Positions 18,825-28,576 are shown, counted from the first letter of the stretch. The stretch is 64,000 bases of DNA from JALORV01 sp963707445 (GCA_963707445.1 CAVPPW010000018.1:1-64000), one strand, 5' to 3'. Translations and numbers: made by a program. Notes: generated by a model from the sequence alone, not told the origin.

Positions 18825-20924
18825 TCAGCGGCTCGCGCGTGCGGTGCGCAGCACGCGCTCGTTCAGGCTCAAGTGAGTCCCCGCGGGACCGGCGATCCCG
18901 ATCACCTGCCGGCTCAAGGCGCGCCGCACCAGCAGTTGCTCCTGCTCGGAACTCAGCCGCGGGCCGAGCAGCGCCTGGGCGCTGGCCATCGCTGAAGGCG
19001 GCGGCGCCGGCAGCGTCAGGTTCGCGTCCACGACTCGCCCGGGCGCATCGCTATCGGCGCCGGCATCGCGGCCAGCGTCGCCGGCGGCGTCGAGCCACGG
19101 CGCGAGCTGCGACACCGCGAATTCCGCGCGCGGCTTGATCGTCGGCTCACCAACACGGCCACGCTGACCCCAGCGCACGATGATCGAGCTGCCGGTGGCG
19201 CCGCTAGCAACCTTGTCGGTGATCGCGAAGTCGCGCCGCCACTGGTGATTCTTGCTCATCAGCGTTTCTTCGAAGGTCATCGCGATGTCTTCGCGCGTCG
19301 TCGTGTAGTCGTACTCGTCGGTGGCGATGTCGGCCGAGAAGAAGCCGGCCGACCTCGTTCGGCGTGTACATCCTAAGCGTGCTGTACGGAATGCCGTTGA
19401 CCAGCGTGCTGTCGGCGACCGGGCCCGTCGACGAACTTGATCTGCGCGAGCGCCTTCATCTGCTGCGAGGTCAGCGGATACTGTGAATCGACATCTGGTC
19501 CGACGGCAACTGGCTCGCCTGATAGCGCGGTGCGATGTTCGCCCACACCGACTGCGCGATGTTCAGCGAATCGCGCACCGCGACGGGAACGAAGTCCGAG
19601 GCAGTGCCCGAGCTCGTGATACAGCAGCCAGGCGGCTTCCTTCAGCACGAAGCCGAGATCGCGCGGCGTGCGCGAGGTCGCCGACCACGGGAAGAAGATG
19701 CTGGTGGTGCCCTCGACATAGCGCCACAGGCCCGAGTACTGCAGGTCGCGGCCGAAGTCCGAGCGGAAATCCGGCGCCTCGTCGATCACGTCGCGCTCTT
19801 CGGCGGTCAGCCAGAAGCTGTCGGCATCGAGATAGATCGCGCCGGTGGCCGAGTAGTAGAAGCTCGGCCGCACGTGCGCGCCGATGACGATCGACGGTGA
19901 CGCCGTTGAAGAGCCGCAGCAGGTCGGCGTTCGACTGGTTGGCGGTCAGCAGGTCCTCGAAGTTCTTGCCCATCCAGTCATGTGAGACCAGTACCCGGTC
20001 CATGATCTGCGCGACAGTCGGCACGCCGCCGCCGGTGGTCGTGTGCAGGAATGGCAGCGTCGCGAGCGGGCAGGCATTGGCCGTCGCACCGAAGTACTGC
20101 AGCGGCGGATTGAAGGTGCATGGCATCAGCACGCCGGCATACGGGCTCGCGGACTTGTAGGGGTAGACGCGCGACACGTGAATGTCGCTGAACACGAACG
20201 GCCGGTGCCGCTCGGATCGGACGGAGCCTGCGCGAAGGCTTCGACCAGCACCCGCACGTCGTCACTGTCGCTGACCCCGCCGGCCGTACGCGTCACGCGG
20301 AACACGAGTGCGGTGTCCTGCGCCACCGTCGGCGCGGTGAAGATGATGCGGTTCTGATCACTGGCGTCCAGCGTGATCTGCGGCCCGGCGATTTGCGTCC
20401 ACGTCAGCGTCTCGCCCGCTGCCGCGGCGGGCCATGCGCGCACCGACACCTTGCCGCCCATGCGCACGGCCTGATCGACCCGAGCGACCACATTGACCGG
20501 GGTGGTCGCAGAGGTGACGCTGATCGATGCCGCAGCGGTGCGCTGCGCACCGGTCGAATCGACGAACGACACGCTGAAGCTGTAGGTGCCGGCAGCGGTC
20601 GGATCGAAGCCGATGGCCTGTGACCGCGCGGACTGGAGCGTTACCGCCGGACCGCCGGTCTGCTGCCATGTCACGTTCTGCAGCGGGCCGCCGCAGCCGG
20701 CGATCACCGCGCCCGCCGTCCGCCCCACCGGAACCGACGCGTCGGCGACCACGCTGAACGTGTCCCCGGCGACGGTGCAGGTCGGCGTCGGCCCGATGGT
20801 CACCGGGTGGCGGCGGTGGCGGAGCAGGTGCCGGCGCAGGAGAAGAAGAGTCGCCACCGCAGCCGGCAAGCAGGGCGCTCGCGAACAGGGCGGCCGACAG
20901 GGACGTACGCGCGAAAAAAGTCAT
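18825..20924 (-). CDS. Large lipoprotein with HELGH zinc-protease-like motif and Ig/PKD-like N-terminal domains, frame broken
   Basis: About 700 residues when its frames are joined. The signal peptide ends ALFASALLAGCGGDSSS (lipobox), then a proline-rich linker. Two beta-sandwich repeats of PKD/cadherin-like type follow (GRTAGAVIAGCGGPLQNVTW, TAAGTYSFSVSFVDSTGAQR; then VSVRAWPAAAAGETLTW, ALVFRVTRTAGGVSDSDDVR). The next region has WLLYHELGHC: the HELGH at 19604-19618 resembles a zinc-metalloprotease HExxH. After one extra base the reading continues SDFVPVAVRDSLNIAQSVW. The C-terminal part has TFEETLMSKNHQWRRDFAIT. Breaks near 20850, 20205, 19895, 19600, 19490, 19430 and 19355. Periplasmic or surface protein; proteolytic activity is unproven. 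Confidence 0.72.
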
Positions 20925-20975
20925 GGGAGGCAGGCGCTCAGAGAATGGGCGAAGATAGTCGCAGGCCCCGGTGGG

Positions 20976-22580
20976 TCAATGCCGCGTATGGCCTAATGAA
21001 GCAGGGCTTTTCGCGCCGAAGCGGCGCGTTAGACCCTGCGTCGTCGCCCATAGTGCCAGCCCGACGACGACGACGAGCAGCGCCGTTGCCGCGGCATACC
21101 AGCGGTTGGTCAGCCGCTGCTGGTGGCGCAACTGCCGGACTTCTTCGATCAGTCGATCGGCGTCGTTGTGCCGAGTCAGCGCCCCGTGCAGCAGCCGCGG
21201 CAGCTGGGGCAACAGAAAGCTCCACTGCATGGCCTCCTGCCGCAGCTTCGCCTCCATTCCGCGCATGCCGAGTTGCTGCTCCATCCAGCGCTCGAGGAAA
21301 GGCTTGGCCGTCTTCCACAGGTCGAGGTCGGGATCGAGCTGGCGACCGAGGCCCTCGACGTTGAGCAGCGTCTTCTGCAGCAGCACCAGTTGCGGCTGGA
21401 TCTCGACGTTGAAACGGCGCGAAGCCTGGAACAGGCGCAGCAGCACCAGGCCGAGCGAGATGTCCTTCAGCGGCTTGTCGAACACCGGCTCCAGACACGC
21501 CCGCACCGCATTTTCCAGCTCGGTGACGCGCGTGCCCTCGGGCACCCAGCCGGATTCAACATGCAGCTCGGCGATGCGACGGTAGTCCCGCCGAAAGAAG
21601 GCAAGGAAGTTCTGCGCGAGGTAGTTCTTGTCAGTCTCGGTCAGCGAGCCGACGATGCCGTAGTCCAGGCCAATGTACTTGTTGAACTGATCGCCATGCT
21701 GGCCAACCAGGATGTTGCCCGGATGCATGTCGGCATGGAAGAACGCGTGATCGAAGACCTGCGTGAAGAACAGTGTCACGCCGTCGCGCGACAGCTTCTT
21801 GATGTCGATTCCGGCTTCCTTCAGGCGCTCGATCTGGCTCACCGGGATGCCGTGCATGCGCTCCATGACGAGCACGTTGTCGGCGCAATAGTCGAAGTAC
21901 ATCTCCGGCACGACCAGCAGCGGCGAGCCGGCAAAATTGCGGCGCAGCTGCGATGCGTTCGCCGCCTCGCGCATCAGGTCGAGCTCGTCGTGCAGCACCA
22001 TGTCGAACTCGGCCACGACGTCGCGCGGCCGCAGCCGCTTGCCGTCGCGCCACAGCCGCTCGACGAGCGCTGCGCCGGTGTCGAGCAGCGAAAGGTCTTT
22101 GTCGATCGCGGCAAGCATGTTCGGACGCAGCACCTTGACGGCCACTTCGCGCCCCGCATGAGGACCGTTGCGCAGCGTCGCAAAGTGCACCTGCGCGATC
22201 GAGGCTGACGCCACCGGCGCGTCTTCGAACGAGGTGAACACCGCGTCGATCGGGCGCCCGAGGCCGCGCTCGATCTCCCGCCGCGCCACAGGCGATGGGA
22301 ACGGCGGCACGGCGTCCTGCAGCTTGGCGAGTTCGTCCGCGATGTCGGTCGGCAGCAGGTCGCGGCGCGTCGACAGCAGCTGCCCGAACTTCACGAAGAT
22401 CGGCCCGAGGTCCTCGAGCGCGCGGCGCAGCCGCACGCCGCGTGCATCGCGCTGCGCCCCGAATGTGGTCCAGCGCACCAGCCGGACCAGAGTCGGATTC
22501 TTCAGGCTTGCGACGACGATCTCGTCGAGGCGGTAGCGCCAGACGACCGTGAGGATGCGGAGCAGGCGCAGCAGACGCAT
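20976..22580 (-). CDS. ubiB: UbiB atypical kinase/ATPase for ubiquinone biosynthesis
   Basis: 534 residues, intact. Member of the ABC1/ADCK/COQ8 protein-kinase-like family needed for ubiquinone synthesis, probably acting as an ATPase that extracts or presents membrane lipid intermediates. Visible hallmarks: the KxGQ motif (FVKFGQLLSTRRDLLP), the alanine-rich loop replacing the kinase P-loop (PVASASIAQVHFA), the invariant Lys strand (EVAVKVLRP), and the metal-binding region ADMHPGNILV. Two C-terminal hydrophobic helices would anchor it to the inner membrane (RWYAAATALLVVVVGLALWA). Last gene of the DUF971-ubiE-Tim44-ubiJ-ubiB block. Confidence 0.97.
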   Translation of the reverse strand: MRLLRLLRILTVVWRYRLDEIVVASLKNPTLVRLVRWTTFGAQRDARGVRLRRALEDLGPIFVKFGQLLSTRRDLLPTDIADELAKLQDAVPPFPSPVARREIERGLGRPIDAVFTSFEDAPVASASIAQVHFATLRNGPHAGREVAVKVLRPNMLAAIDKDLSLLDTGAALVERLWRDGKRLRPRDVVAEFDMVLHDELDLMREAANASQLRRNFAGSPLLVVPEMYFDYCADNVLVMERMHGIPVSQIERLKEAGIDIKKLSRDGVTLFFTQVFDHAFFHADMHPGNILVGQHGDQFNKYIGLDYGIVGSLTETDKNYLAQNFLAFFRRDYRRIAELHVESGWVPEGTRVTELENAVRACLEPVFDKPLKDISLGLVLLRLFQASRRFNVEIQPQLVLLQKTLLNVEGLGRQLDPDLDLWKTAKPFLERWMEQQLGMRGMEAKLRQEAMQWSFLLPQLPRLLHGALTRHNDADRLIEEVRQLRHQQRLTNRWYAAATALLVVVVGLALWATTQGLTRRFGAKSPASLGHTRH

Positions 22581-22628
22581 GGGCGGCGATTGTACGAGCG
22601 GGCCTGCTGCGCGCCCGCGGCCCGAGAA

Positions 22629-23210
22629 CTACGAGCGTTCCTGCAGTTCGATGCGCTTTTCGAGGCGCGCCACGTCGTCGCGCAGACGGGTGACGGCCGC
22701 GCTGAATTCCGCAGCCTCCTGGCTGGACACGAGCATCGGATTCTCGGTCACGAGGTAATGCGCGCTCGACTCCATCATGTTTTCGGCAAGCTGGCGCCAG
22801 TGAGTCGCGCTCAGTTTCAGCAGCCCGACAATACGGCGTGCCGCGACGTCGCCGACGAAACGCGAGAGATCTTCTTCGGGCTCGGGCCGCAGGTTCTGCA
22901 GCACGTCGCCGAGTGACTGTGCGAAATCGGCGTCGCCCTGCAGGGAGATGTTACGCAGCGCCGCCTGCGGATCGCCGAACGCAAGCGGCAGTGATGCGAG
23001 GCTCAGGCCGACCGTAACAACCGGCGGGCCATTTCCGGCCTCGGCCAGCAGACCATCTTCGGCCACCTTCAGCGTGATAGAAAACGGCAGCGCCTCGAAG
23101 CGGGCGATTCGTCCGGCAAAGGGCGCAAGACGCTCGCGCGCCCAGACCTCGCGCGAAAGCATCCGATTCAGCACCGCGAGCGCGGCAGATGTGGTCAGCT
23201 GCTCGATCAT
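22629..23210 (-). CDS. ubiJ: UbiJ, SCP2-domain ubiquinone biosynthesis accessory factor
   Basis: 193 residues from ATG 23210; the frame is open further upstream but the family begins MIEQLTTSAALAVLNRMLSR. The N-terminal two thirds is an SCP2 sterol-carrier-like lipid-binding domain (RFEALPFSITLKVAEDGLLA, LSLASLPLAFGDPQAALRNI, LQGDADFAQSLGDVLQNLRP), and the C-terminus is a coiled coil (AVTRLRDDVARLEKRIELQE). UbiJ with UbiK organises the soluble Ubi complex around hydrophobic intermediates. It sits 48 bases before ubiB and is separated from the Tim44 gene by a strongly structured gap. Confidence 0.92.
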   Translation of the reverse strand: MIEQLTTSAALAVLNRMLSREVWARERLAPFAGRIARFEALPFSITLKVAEDGLLAEAGNGPPVVTVGLSLASLPLAFGDPQAALRNISLQGDADFAQSLGDVLQNLRPEPEEDLSRFVGDVAARRIVGLLKLSATHWRQLAENMMESSAHYLVTENPMLVSSQEAAEFSAAVTRLRDDVARLEKRIELQERS

Positions 23211-23236
23211 GCAGCCAGTGTACGCAGCCCTCGTGC

Positions 23237-23326
23237 GCCGGTCGCGCGCCCGCGACCGGCAGGCGAGCGGTGGTTGCGGTGCTCGAGGCGCGTGCCGCCG
23301 AGTCCGACGCGCGGTAACGCGCCTCG
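23237..23326 (-). other. Two strong stem-loops in the Tim44-ubiJ intercistronic gap
   Basis: Within the 143 bases between the Tim44-like gene and ubiJ. Stem 1: GCCGGTCGCG (23237-23246), loop CGCC, CGCGACCGGC (23251-23260), ten perfect pairs. Stem 2: CGAGGCGCG (23284-23292) with CGCGCCTCG (23318-23326), nine perfect pairs and a 25-base loop. Neither is followed by a T-run, so they are more likely mRNA stabilisers, attenuators or Rho-related sites than intrinsic terminators. Confidence 0.55.
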
Positions 23327-23353
23327 GGCTCGCACGCAGAGTCGGGCGCTGCT

Positions 23354-24286
23354 TCAGGCCAGTTGCTGAATTCCAGCCAGCAGCCAGCCTCCGGTGCCGC
23401 GCGCCGGTTTCACCAGATTCCACACCTCCGAGACGCGTTCGATCTCGCCGTCGACGCGCAGCGTGCCGTCGAACTTGACGCTCGCGACGTGCTCGTCAAC
23501 GCTGGATTCGATGCCGAGCAGTTCGGCATCCATCGCGACCACTTCCGTTCTCGAATGGCCGGCGCGGGCGCGCAGTTCATGCGTCAGCGCGACGAACATT
23601 TCGTGCGTCGTGAACTCGGCGATCTCGTCGAGGTTGCTGCTGTCCCAGGCCCGCTGCAGGCGCGCGAAATTGTTCTTGGCCTGCGCCAGGAAGGCAGCGG
23701 TGTCGAATCCGGCCGGAATGCCCCACGGCGCATCGGCACCGCCACGCGCGAACTGGTCCATCGCGGAGCCGGGCCGCGCCTCCGTCGTCGTCGCCAGCGG
23801 CAATCGCGCCACCGGCGCCGGGGCCGTCTCGTATCCCATGTGCGAGTACGTGCCGGGGCCACGGTTACCCGGGACTGCCGGCGCAGGCTGCGCACCTCGC
23901 ATACGCCGCAGCACGAACGTCGCCAGCATCATCAGCGCCAGTCCGATCAGCATCACGGTCAGGAACATCGACAGCGCCTCGCCGAAGCCGAGCCACTGCG
24001 CCAGCGCGGCGATCCCGAGCCCGGCGGCAAGCCCCATCAGCGCCCCGCGCCACGGACTCGCGGGCCGCGCGGCAACCGGCGGTGTGCCTGGAGCGGCCTG
24101 CTGCGCGGCATTCGGAGCTGGCGCGGCTTGAGGCGACTGCGCCGGCGGCGTGGCCTGACGTTGCTGGACCGGCGCCGACTGACGACCGAGATTGCGGCCA
24201 CCACCGAATCGGCGCTGCGCATCCGCATCGAAAGCAAAGGTCGCGGCCATCGCGCCGATCATCACCGCGGCAAACCACTTGTTCAT
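23354..24286 (-). CDS. Tim44-domain membrane protein
   Basis: 310 residues from ATG 24286. A signal peptide or first helix (MNKWFAAVMIGAMAATFAFD), a Gln/Pro/Ala-rich linker with RRFGGGRNLGRQSAPVQQRQ, then two membrane helices (GALMGLAAGLGIAALAQWLG and MFLTVMLIGLALMMLATFVL). The C-terminal 130 residues form the Tim44-like domain (FLAQAKNNFARLQRAWDSSN, EFTTHEMFVALTHELRARAG, VKFDGTLRVDGEIERVSEVW). Bacterial Tim44-like proteins are common next to ubiE/ubiB in Burkholderiales; their function is unclear, with membrane-associated lipid or protein handling being a guess. Confidence 0.9.
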   Translation of the reverse strand: MNKWFAAVMIGAMAATFAFDADAQRRFGGGRNLGRQSAPVQQRQATPPAQSPQAAPAPNAAQQAAPGTPPVAARPASPWRGALMGLAAGLGIAALAQWLGFGEALSMFLTVMLIGLALMMLATFVLRRMRGAQPAPAVPGNRGPGTYSHMGYETAPAPVARLPLATTTEARPGSAMDQFARGGADAPWGIPAGFDTAAFLAQAKNNFARLQRAWDSSNLDEIAEFTTHEMFVALTHELRARAGHSRTEVVAMDAELLGIESSVDEHVASVKFDGTLRVDGEIERVSEVWNLVKPARGTGGWLLAGIQQLA

Positions 24287-24299
24287 GCTGTCTCCCAGT

Positions 24300-25043
24300 T
24301 CAGTACTTGGTGCCAACGTGCAGTGCACAGACGCCCGCCGTCAGATTGAACCATTGGACGTCTTCGAGCCCCGCGCGTTCCATCATTTGCGCGAGTTCCT
24401 GCTGCGGAGGGTGCACGCGGATCGATTCCGCCAGGTAGCGGTAGCTCGCGCTGTCTCCGGCAAGCTTGCCGCCGAGCCAGGGCAGCACGTTGAAGGAGTA
24501 GGCATCGTACAAAGGTGCAAGCGGCTGCCATATGCGGGAAAACTCCAGCACGAGGAGGCGCCCGCCGGGTCGCAGCACGCGCGCCATTTCGGCCAGCGCG
24601 GCGTCCTTGTGCGTCATGTTGCGCAGGCCGAACGCTACCGACACGCGATCAAACTGACCGTCAGAAAATGGCAGGTGCTCGGCGTCGCATTGCGCGAGCG
24701 GCAGATCGAGTCCGGCATCGAGCAGGCGATCACGACCTTCGGCAAGCATCGCGCCATTGATGTCGGTGAGCCATACTTCGCCGCTCGCGCCGGCACGCCT
24801 GGCAAAGGCGCGCGCGAGGTCGCCGGTACCGCCGGCGATGTCGAGCACCTTCATCCCGGGCTGTACATTGGCGTGGCGCACGGTGAAAGCCTTCCACACG
24901 CGGTGTAGTCCGGCCGACATCACGTCGTTCATCAGGTCGTAACGCCGGGCAACCGAGTCGAAAACGCCTGCGACGCGGATGGGCTTCTCCTCCTCGGCCA
25001 CCTGCTCGAAACCGAAGTGCGTCGCCTTACGCGAGTCGCTCAT
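24300..25043 (-). CDS. ubiE: Ubiquinone/menaquinone C-methyltransferase UbiE
   Basis: 247 residues, intact. SAM-dependent methylation of 2-polyprenyl-6-methoxy-benzoquinol in ubiquinone synthesis. Motifs: FDSVARRYDLMNDVMSAGLH near the N-terminus, the SAM-binding loop VLDIAGGTGDLARAFARR, then the UbiE signatures HLPFSDGQFDRVSVAFGLRN and EMARVLRPGGRLLVLEFSR. It lies 14 bases upstream of the Tim44 gene and 12 bases downstream of the DUF971 gene, so it is in the middle of one transcript. Confidence 0.98.
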   Translation of the reverse strand: MSDSRKATHFGFEQVAEEEKPIRVAGVFDSVARRYDLMNDVMSAGLHRVWKAFTVRHANVQPGMKVLDIAGGTGDLARAFARRAGASGEVWLTDINGAMLAEGRDRLLDAGLDLPLAQCDAEHLPFSDGQFDRVSVAFGLRNMTHKDAALAEMARVLRPGGRLLVLEFSRIWQPLAPLYDAYSFNVLPWLGGKLAGDSASYRYLAESIRVHPPQQELAQMMERAGLEDVQWFNLTAGVCALHVGTKY

Positions 25044-25055
25044 GCGGTTACGCGC

Positions 25056-25460
25056 TCAATGATGTCCGCAACTTCGCGCCGGGGTCGGCGCTGCCGCGGT
25101 GTCGCGGCTGGCTCCGGCGGCCTCAAGGCGTTGCAGGTACTCGCCCCACAACCGCTCCTGCTGCGTGCCGAGTTCGTACAGGTAGTCCCACGCGTAGATG
25201 CCGCTGTCATGGCCGTCCGAGAACGTCGGCTTGATCGCGTAATGACCGACTGGCTCGAGCTCGTCAATCGTCACATTACGTTTGCCCTCCTGCAGAGTTT
25301 CCTGTCCCGGGCCGTGGCCGCGGACGTCAGCCGACGGCGAATACACGCGCAGGAACTCGAACGGCAGGCGGAAGCGCGCGCCATCGTCGAAGGCGATTTC
25401 GAGCACGCGCGACGCGGTGTGCAGCACGATATCGGTGGGCGAGGGTGTTGGGGACGGCAT
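25056..25460 (-). CDS. DUF971 (gamma-butyrobetaine hydroxylase-like N-terminal) protein
   Basis: 134 residues, first gene of the ubiquinone block. Domain features: PTDIVLHTASRVLEIAFDDG, RLPFEFLRVYSPSADVRGHG, RNVTIDELEPVGHYAIKPTF, SDGHDSGIYAWDYLYELG. The last motif with its His and the WDYLYxLG box is diagnostic of DUF971. These small proteins are linked to iron-sulphur cluster carriers in other organisms; here genomic position next to ubiE is the main clue. The 189-base gap to the divergent OPT transporter should hold promoters for both. Confidence 0.92.
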   Translation of the reverse strand: MPSPTPSPTDIVLHTASRVLEIAFDDGARFRLPFEFLRVYSPSADVRGHGPGQETLQEGKRNVTIDELEPVGHYAIKPTFSDGHDSGIYAWDYLYELGTQQERLWGEYLQRLEAAGASRDTAAAPTPARSCGHH

Positions 25461-25649
25461 GAGTTCGCGACCGAAAAAGCGGATTTCGATCGTACACCGC
25501 GGATCGATGGAATCTTGCGGCCATCAAAGTGGAAACTGAACTGCAGCTGCCATCGAGCGGCCGCACGCAGCCGGCGGCCAGCATCGACCCCATGGAATTG
25601 CTGCGCTCTCCTAAGATAGCGCCCGCCCAAACTCCGGCTGGCGACGACC

Positions 25650-27625
25650 ATGGCCCTCGTACAACTTCAAGAAGAAGAGATCCGCACCTGGACGCGGGCC
25701 CAGAAGGACGAATGGTGGCTGAAGAACGTCTATCGCGGCGACATGCCGCAGCTGACGATCCGCTCCGGCGCCACGGGCTTTCTGCTTGGCGGCGTGCTGG
25801 CGGCGACCGCGATGTATATCGGCGCCAAGACCGGCATCAGCATCGGCGTCGGGCTGACGGCCGTGATCCTGGCATTTGCGATCTACCGCATCTTGGCGAG
25901 CGCGGGGATCGCTCAGGACTTCACGATCCTCGAAAACAACTGCACGCAGTCGATTGCGACCGCGGCCGGCTACATGATCGGACCGATGATTGCCAGCCTC
26001 GCCGCCTACATGCTGGTGACGGACAAGATCATCCCGTGGTGGCACATGATCGTCTGGATGTGCGTGGTGTCCGTGCTCGGCGTGCTGGTCGCGTTCCCGT
26101 TGAAGCGCCGCTTCATCAACTACGAACAGCTGCCGTTTCCGGAGGGGCAGGCCAGCGGCGTCGTGCTGGATGCGCTTTACACCGGCGCCGCGCATGCCGG
26201 CATGTACAAGGCGCGGTTGCTCGGTGCAACCGCCGTGCTGACCGGCATCTACCAGTCGATCATCAGCGATGGCTGGATGAAGCTCTTGCAGTTCAAGATC
26301 CTGCGCCTGGACCAGTGGGCCGGCCTGAAGGAGCCGTGGGTCTTCCACGAGCGGCTCGACACCTACTACTACGCGGTCGCCACCAAGGCGCACGGCTGGA
26401 TCCCGACGATCCTCGGCACCGATATCCGCCAGCTGGGTCTGCGGCTGACGCTCGATGCGGCGATGCTGGGCGTCGGCGGCCTGATGGGGATCGCGGTGGC
26501 GACCAGCTGCCTGCTCGGAGCCTTCATCAATTTCGTGATCCTCGCGCCGATCATGATCCAGGCCGGCGACATCGTCGCGCGCGTCGGGCCGACCGGCGCG
26601 ATAGTGCCGATCTCGCGCGCCGAGATCGTCAATCAGTGGTCGCTGTGGTGGGGCGTCACGATGATGGTGGTCGGTTCGCTGGTCAGCCTGCTGGGACGGC
26701 CGGAGATCTTCAAGGGGATCTTCAAGCGAAGCGAGAAGTCGCAGGGCGTGGATGTGGTGAAGCACATCGAATTCCCGCTGTGGATCTCGGTTGTCGGCAT
26801 CCCCGCTTTCAGCGTGCTCGGTGCCGCGGTCACGCACGAGTTCTTCGGCGTGCCCGTGGCTGCTGGCGTTCATCTCGCTGCCGCTGATCTTCGTGCTGTC
26901 GATCATCTGCACCAACTCGATGGCGCTGACCTCGTGGACGCCGACCGGGGCGATGTCGAAGATCACGCAGTTCACGATGGGCGCGATCGACCGCACCAAT
27001 CCGGCCAGCAACCTGATCCCGGCGGCGATGACCGCCGAGATCGCCGCCAACTCGGCCAACCTGCTGTCGGACATCAAGCCGGGCTACATGCTCGGCGGCG
27101 AAACCGCGCCAGCAGGCGGTCGGCCATGTGATCGGCATCGTTGCGGGGGCCGTCGTGTGTGTGCCGCTGTTCTTCCTGCTGTTCCTGCCGCCGGACGCCA
27201 ACGGCGTGCGGTCGATCAGCACGATGGTCTCGGACCAGTTCGCGTTTCCGGCCGCGCTGCAGTGGAAAGGCGTTGCCGAGATCATCGCGAAAGGGGTCAG
27301 CGCGTTGCCGTATTCGGCAGTCGTCTCGATGATCGTCGCCGCGGTCAGCGCGGCCGCGATCGAGATCGCGAAGATCGTCACGCGCGGCCGCTTCGGCCTG
27401 TCCGCGGTGTCGATCGGCCTGGGTGTTGTCCTTCCGCCCGAAGCGACGTTGGGCATGTTCGTCGGTGCGCTGGTGTTCTGGCTGATGGGCCGTCGCCATC
27501 CGCAACCGGGAACGCGCGGCAACGAGTTCTGGGTCCAGGGCCTGGAGCCGATCTGCGCCGGTCTGATCTCGGGATCGGCGCTGATGGGCATCGGCAACGC
27601 GATCGTCAACGTGCTGCTGAACTGA
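25650..27625 (+). CDS. OPT family oligopeptide/metal-chelate transporter, two inserted bases
   Basis: About 658 residues with 14-16 membrane helices. Motifs: RSGATGFLLGGVLAATAMYIG, ILENNCTQSIATAAGYMIGP (typical of bacterial OPT proteins), LPFPEGQASGVVLDAL, and a C-terminal GLGVVLPPEATLGMFVGALV. Breaks near 26855 (extra C before TGGCTGCTG) and 27110 (extra base in GGCGGCGAAACC); removing them joins FFGVP to WLLAFISLPL and MLGG to KPRQQAVGHVIG. Length modulo three is two, as expected. The family imports peptides or metal-siderophore complexes with protons; the substrate here is unknown. A seven-pair hairpin (27640-27655) follows the stop without a T-run. Confidence 0.92.
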
Positions 27626-27705
27626 CGAACGGCCGGCACCTGCGCGAGCGCGCAGCGGCCGATGCACTACGCTTTCCGGACAGGTATGTAGGCATGGAGG
27701 GCACG

Positions 27706-28051
27706 ATGAATGCATTGATGAAGGTCCTGGCCGTCGCGATCACCAGCGCTCTGCGCGGTGACTCCGGCAGTCGCGCAGCGCGCCGATGGTGACCCGGGTG
27801 GCCGACGGATGCAGGGCGGTGGAATTAACTACGCACCGCAGCCCGGCATCTTCGTGGTCGTCTCGACCGACTCGTATGCGCAGACCGTGCGCCTGCGCGG
27901 AGCCGATGGAACGACGGCCGATGTCTACGTCAACTCGGACGTCTACGACCTGTCCAAGCTGAAAGCTGGCGACCGCGTGCAGGTCAACTTCCTCGAACCC
28001 GACGGCTTGAGCAACAAGCTGGCTGCCGCCAACATCTGGGCGGTGAAGTAG
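27706..28051 (+). CDS. Small secreted protein of unknown function, one inserted base
   Basis: ATG 27706 has GGAGG five bases upstream. The first 20 residues (MNALMKVLAVAITSAL) form a signal peptide; an extra base near 27755 shifts the frame, after which it reads TPAVAQRADGDPGGRRMQGG and continues to the TAG at 28049-28051. The mature 75 residues look like a small beta-barrel: GIFVVVSTDSYAQTVRLRGA, TADVYVNSDVYDLSKLKAGD, RVQVNFLEPDG. The layout (short strands, KAGDRVQVNF) recalls OB-like or CusF-like folds, without the metal ligands of CusF. No family name is claimed. Confidence 0.65.
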
Positions 28052-28071
28052 GGCTAAGGGCTGCTGCCCGG

Positions 28072-28402
28072 TCAGACCTGCGTCGTCCGGATTCCCTTCA
28101 TCGGACCGCTCCAGGCGAGTAGCTGATCGAGCATCGACTTCAGCGACGCATCATGCGGCGCGGCCGGTTTGAACACGCTGAAGTTCTCGAAGTCCGTATA
28201 AAGCGACAGCGCAACCTGGGCGCGTACATCGGCGATCTGTAACTCGGCCATGACCAGCCGCAACTGCTCGACAGCGCGCGTGCCGCCGGCGCTGCCGTAA
28301 CCGACGAAGCCGGCGGCCTTGTGTTCCATTCCGCGTACACGAAGTCGAATGCATTTTTCAGCCGCCCGAGGTCCCGTGGTTGTACTCGGGCGTCACGAAG
28401 CC
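28072..28402 (-). pseudogene. NAD(P)H-dependent FMN reductase, C-terminal part
   Basis: Reads GFVTPEYNHGTSG, LKNAFDFVYAEWN, then KAAGFVGYGSAGGTRAVEQL and ends GPMKGIRTTQV. These are the flavodoxin-like FMN reductase motifs (PEYNHGTSG binds flavin). Two small frame breaks occur near 28364 and 28330. Upstream of GFVTPE the resemblance stops abruptly at about 28402; the expected N-terminal 70 residues are absent on this strand. Part of them lies inverted at 28384-28493. As it stands the gene cannot make a full protein. Confidence 0.75.
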
Positions 28403-28493
28403 GTGGCGCAGTGGGTCTTCGAGCGTGCACGGGCGCGCGGCGACGCCAACTATGAATTGGTCGACATCGCGAGCTTCAACCTGCCCCTGCTTG
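28384..28493 (+). pseudogene. Inverted N-terminal fragment of the same FMN reductase
   Basis: On the plus strand reads GRHEAVAQWVFERARARG, then DANYELVDIASFNLPLLD. In intact NADPH-dependent FMN reductases this is roughly residues 14-50, directly after the phosphate-binding STRPGR loop. It shares about 15 bases (28388-28402) with the end of the minus-strand fragment, which encode GRHEA on one strand and GFVTP on the other. The first residues and the stretch between LPLLD and FVTPEYN are missing. Confidence 0.7.
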
Positions 28494-28576
28494 ATGTTGG
28501 CCACGACACAGCGGTAGCGGGCTCGACGGCTTGAGGCCCGACGAGCAGGAAGCGTTTCGACGTGCTTGAGCGTTGG

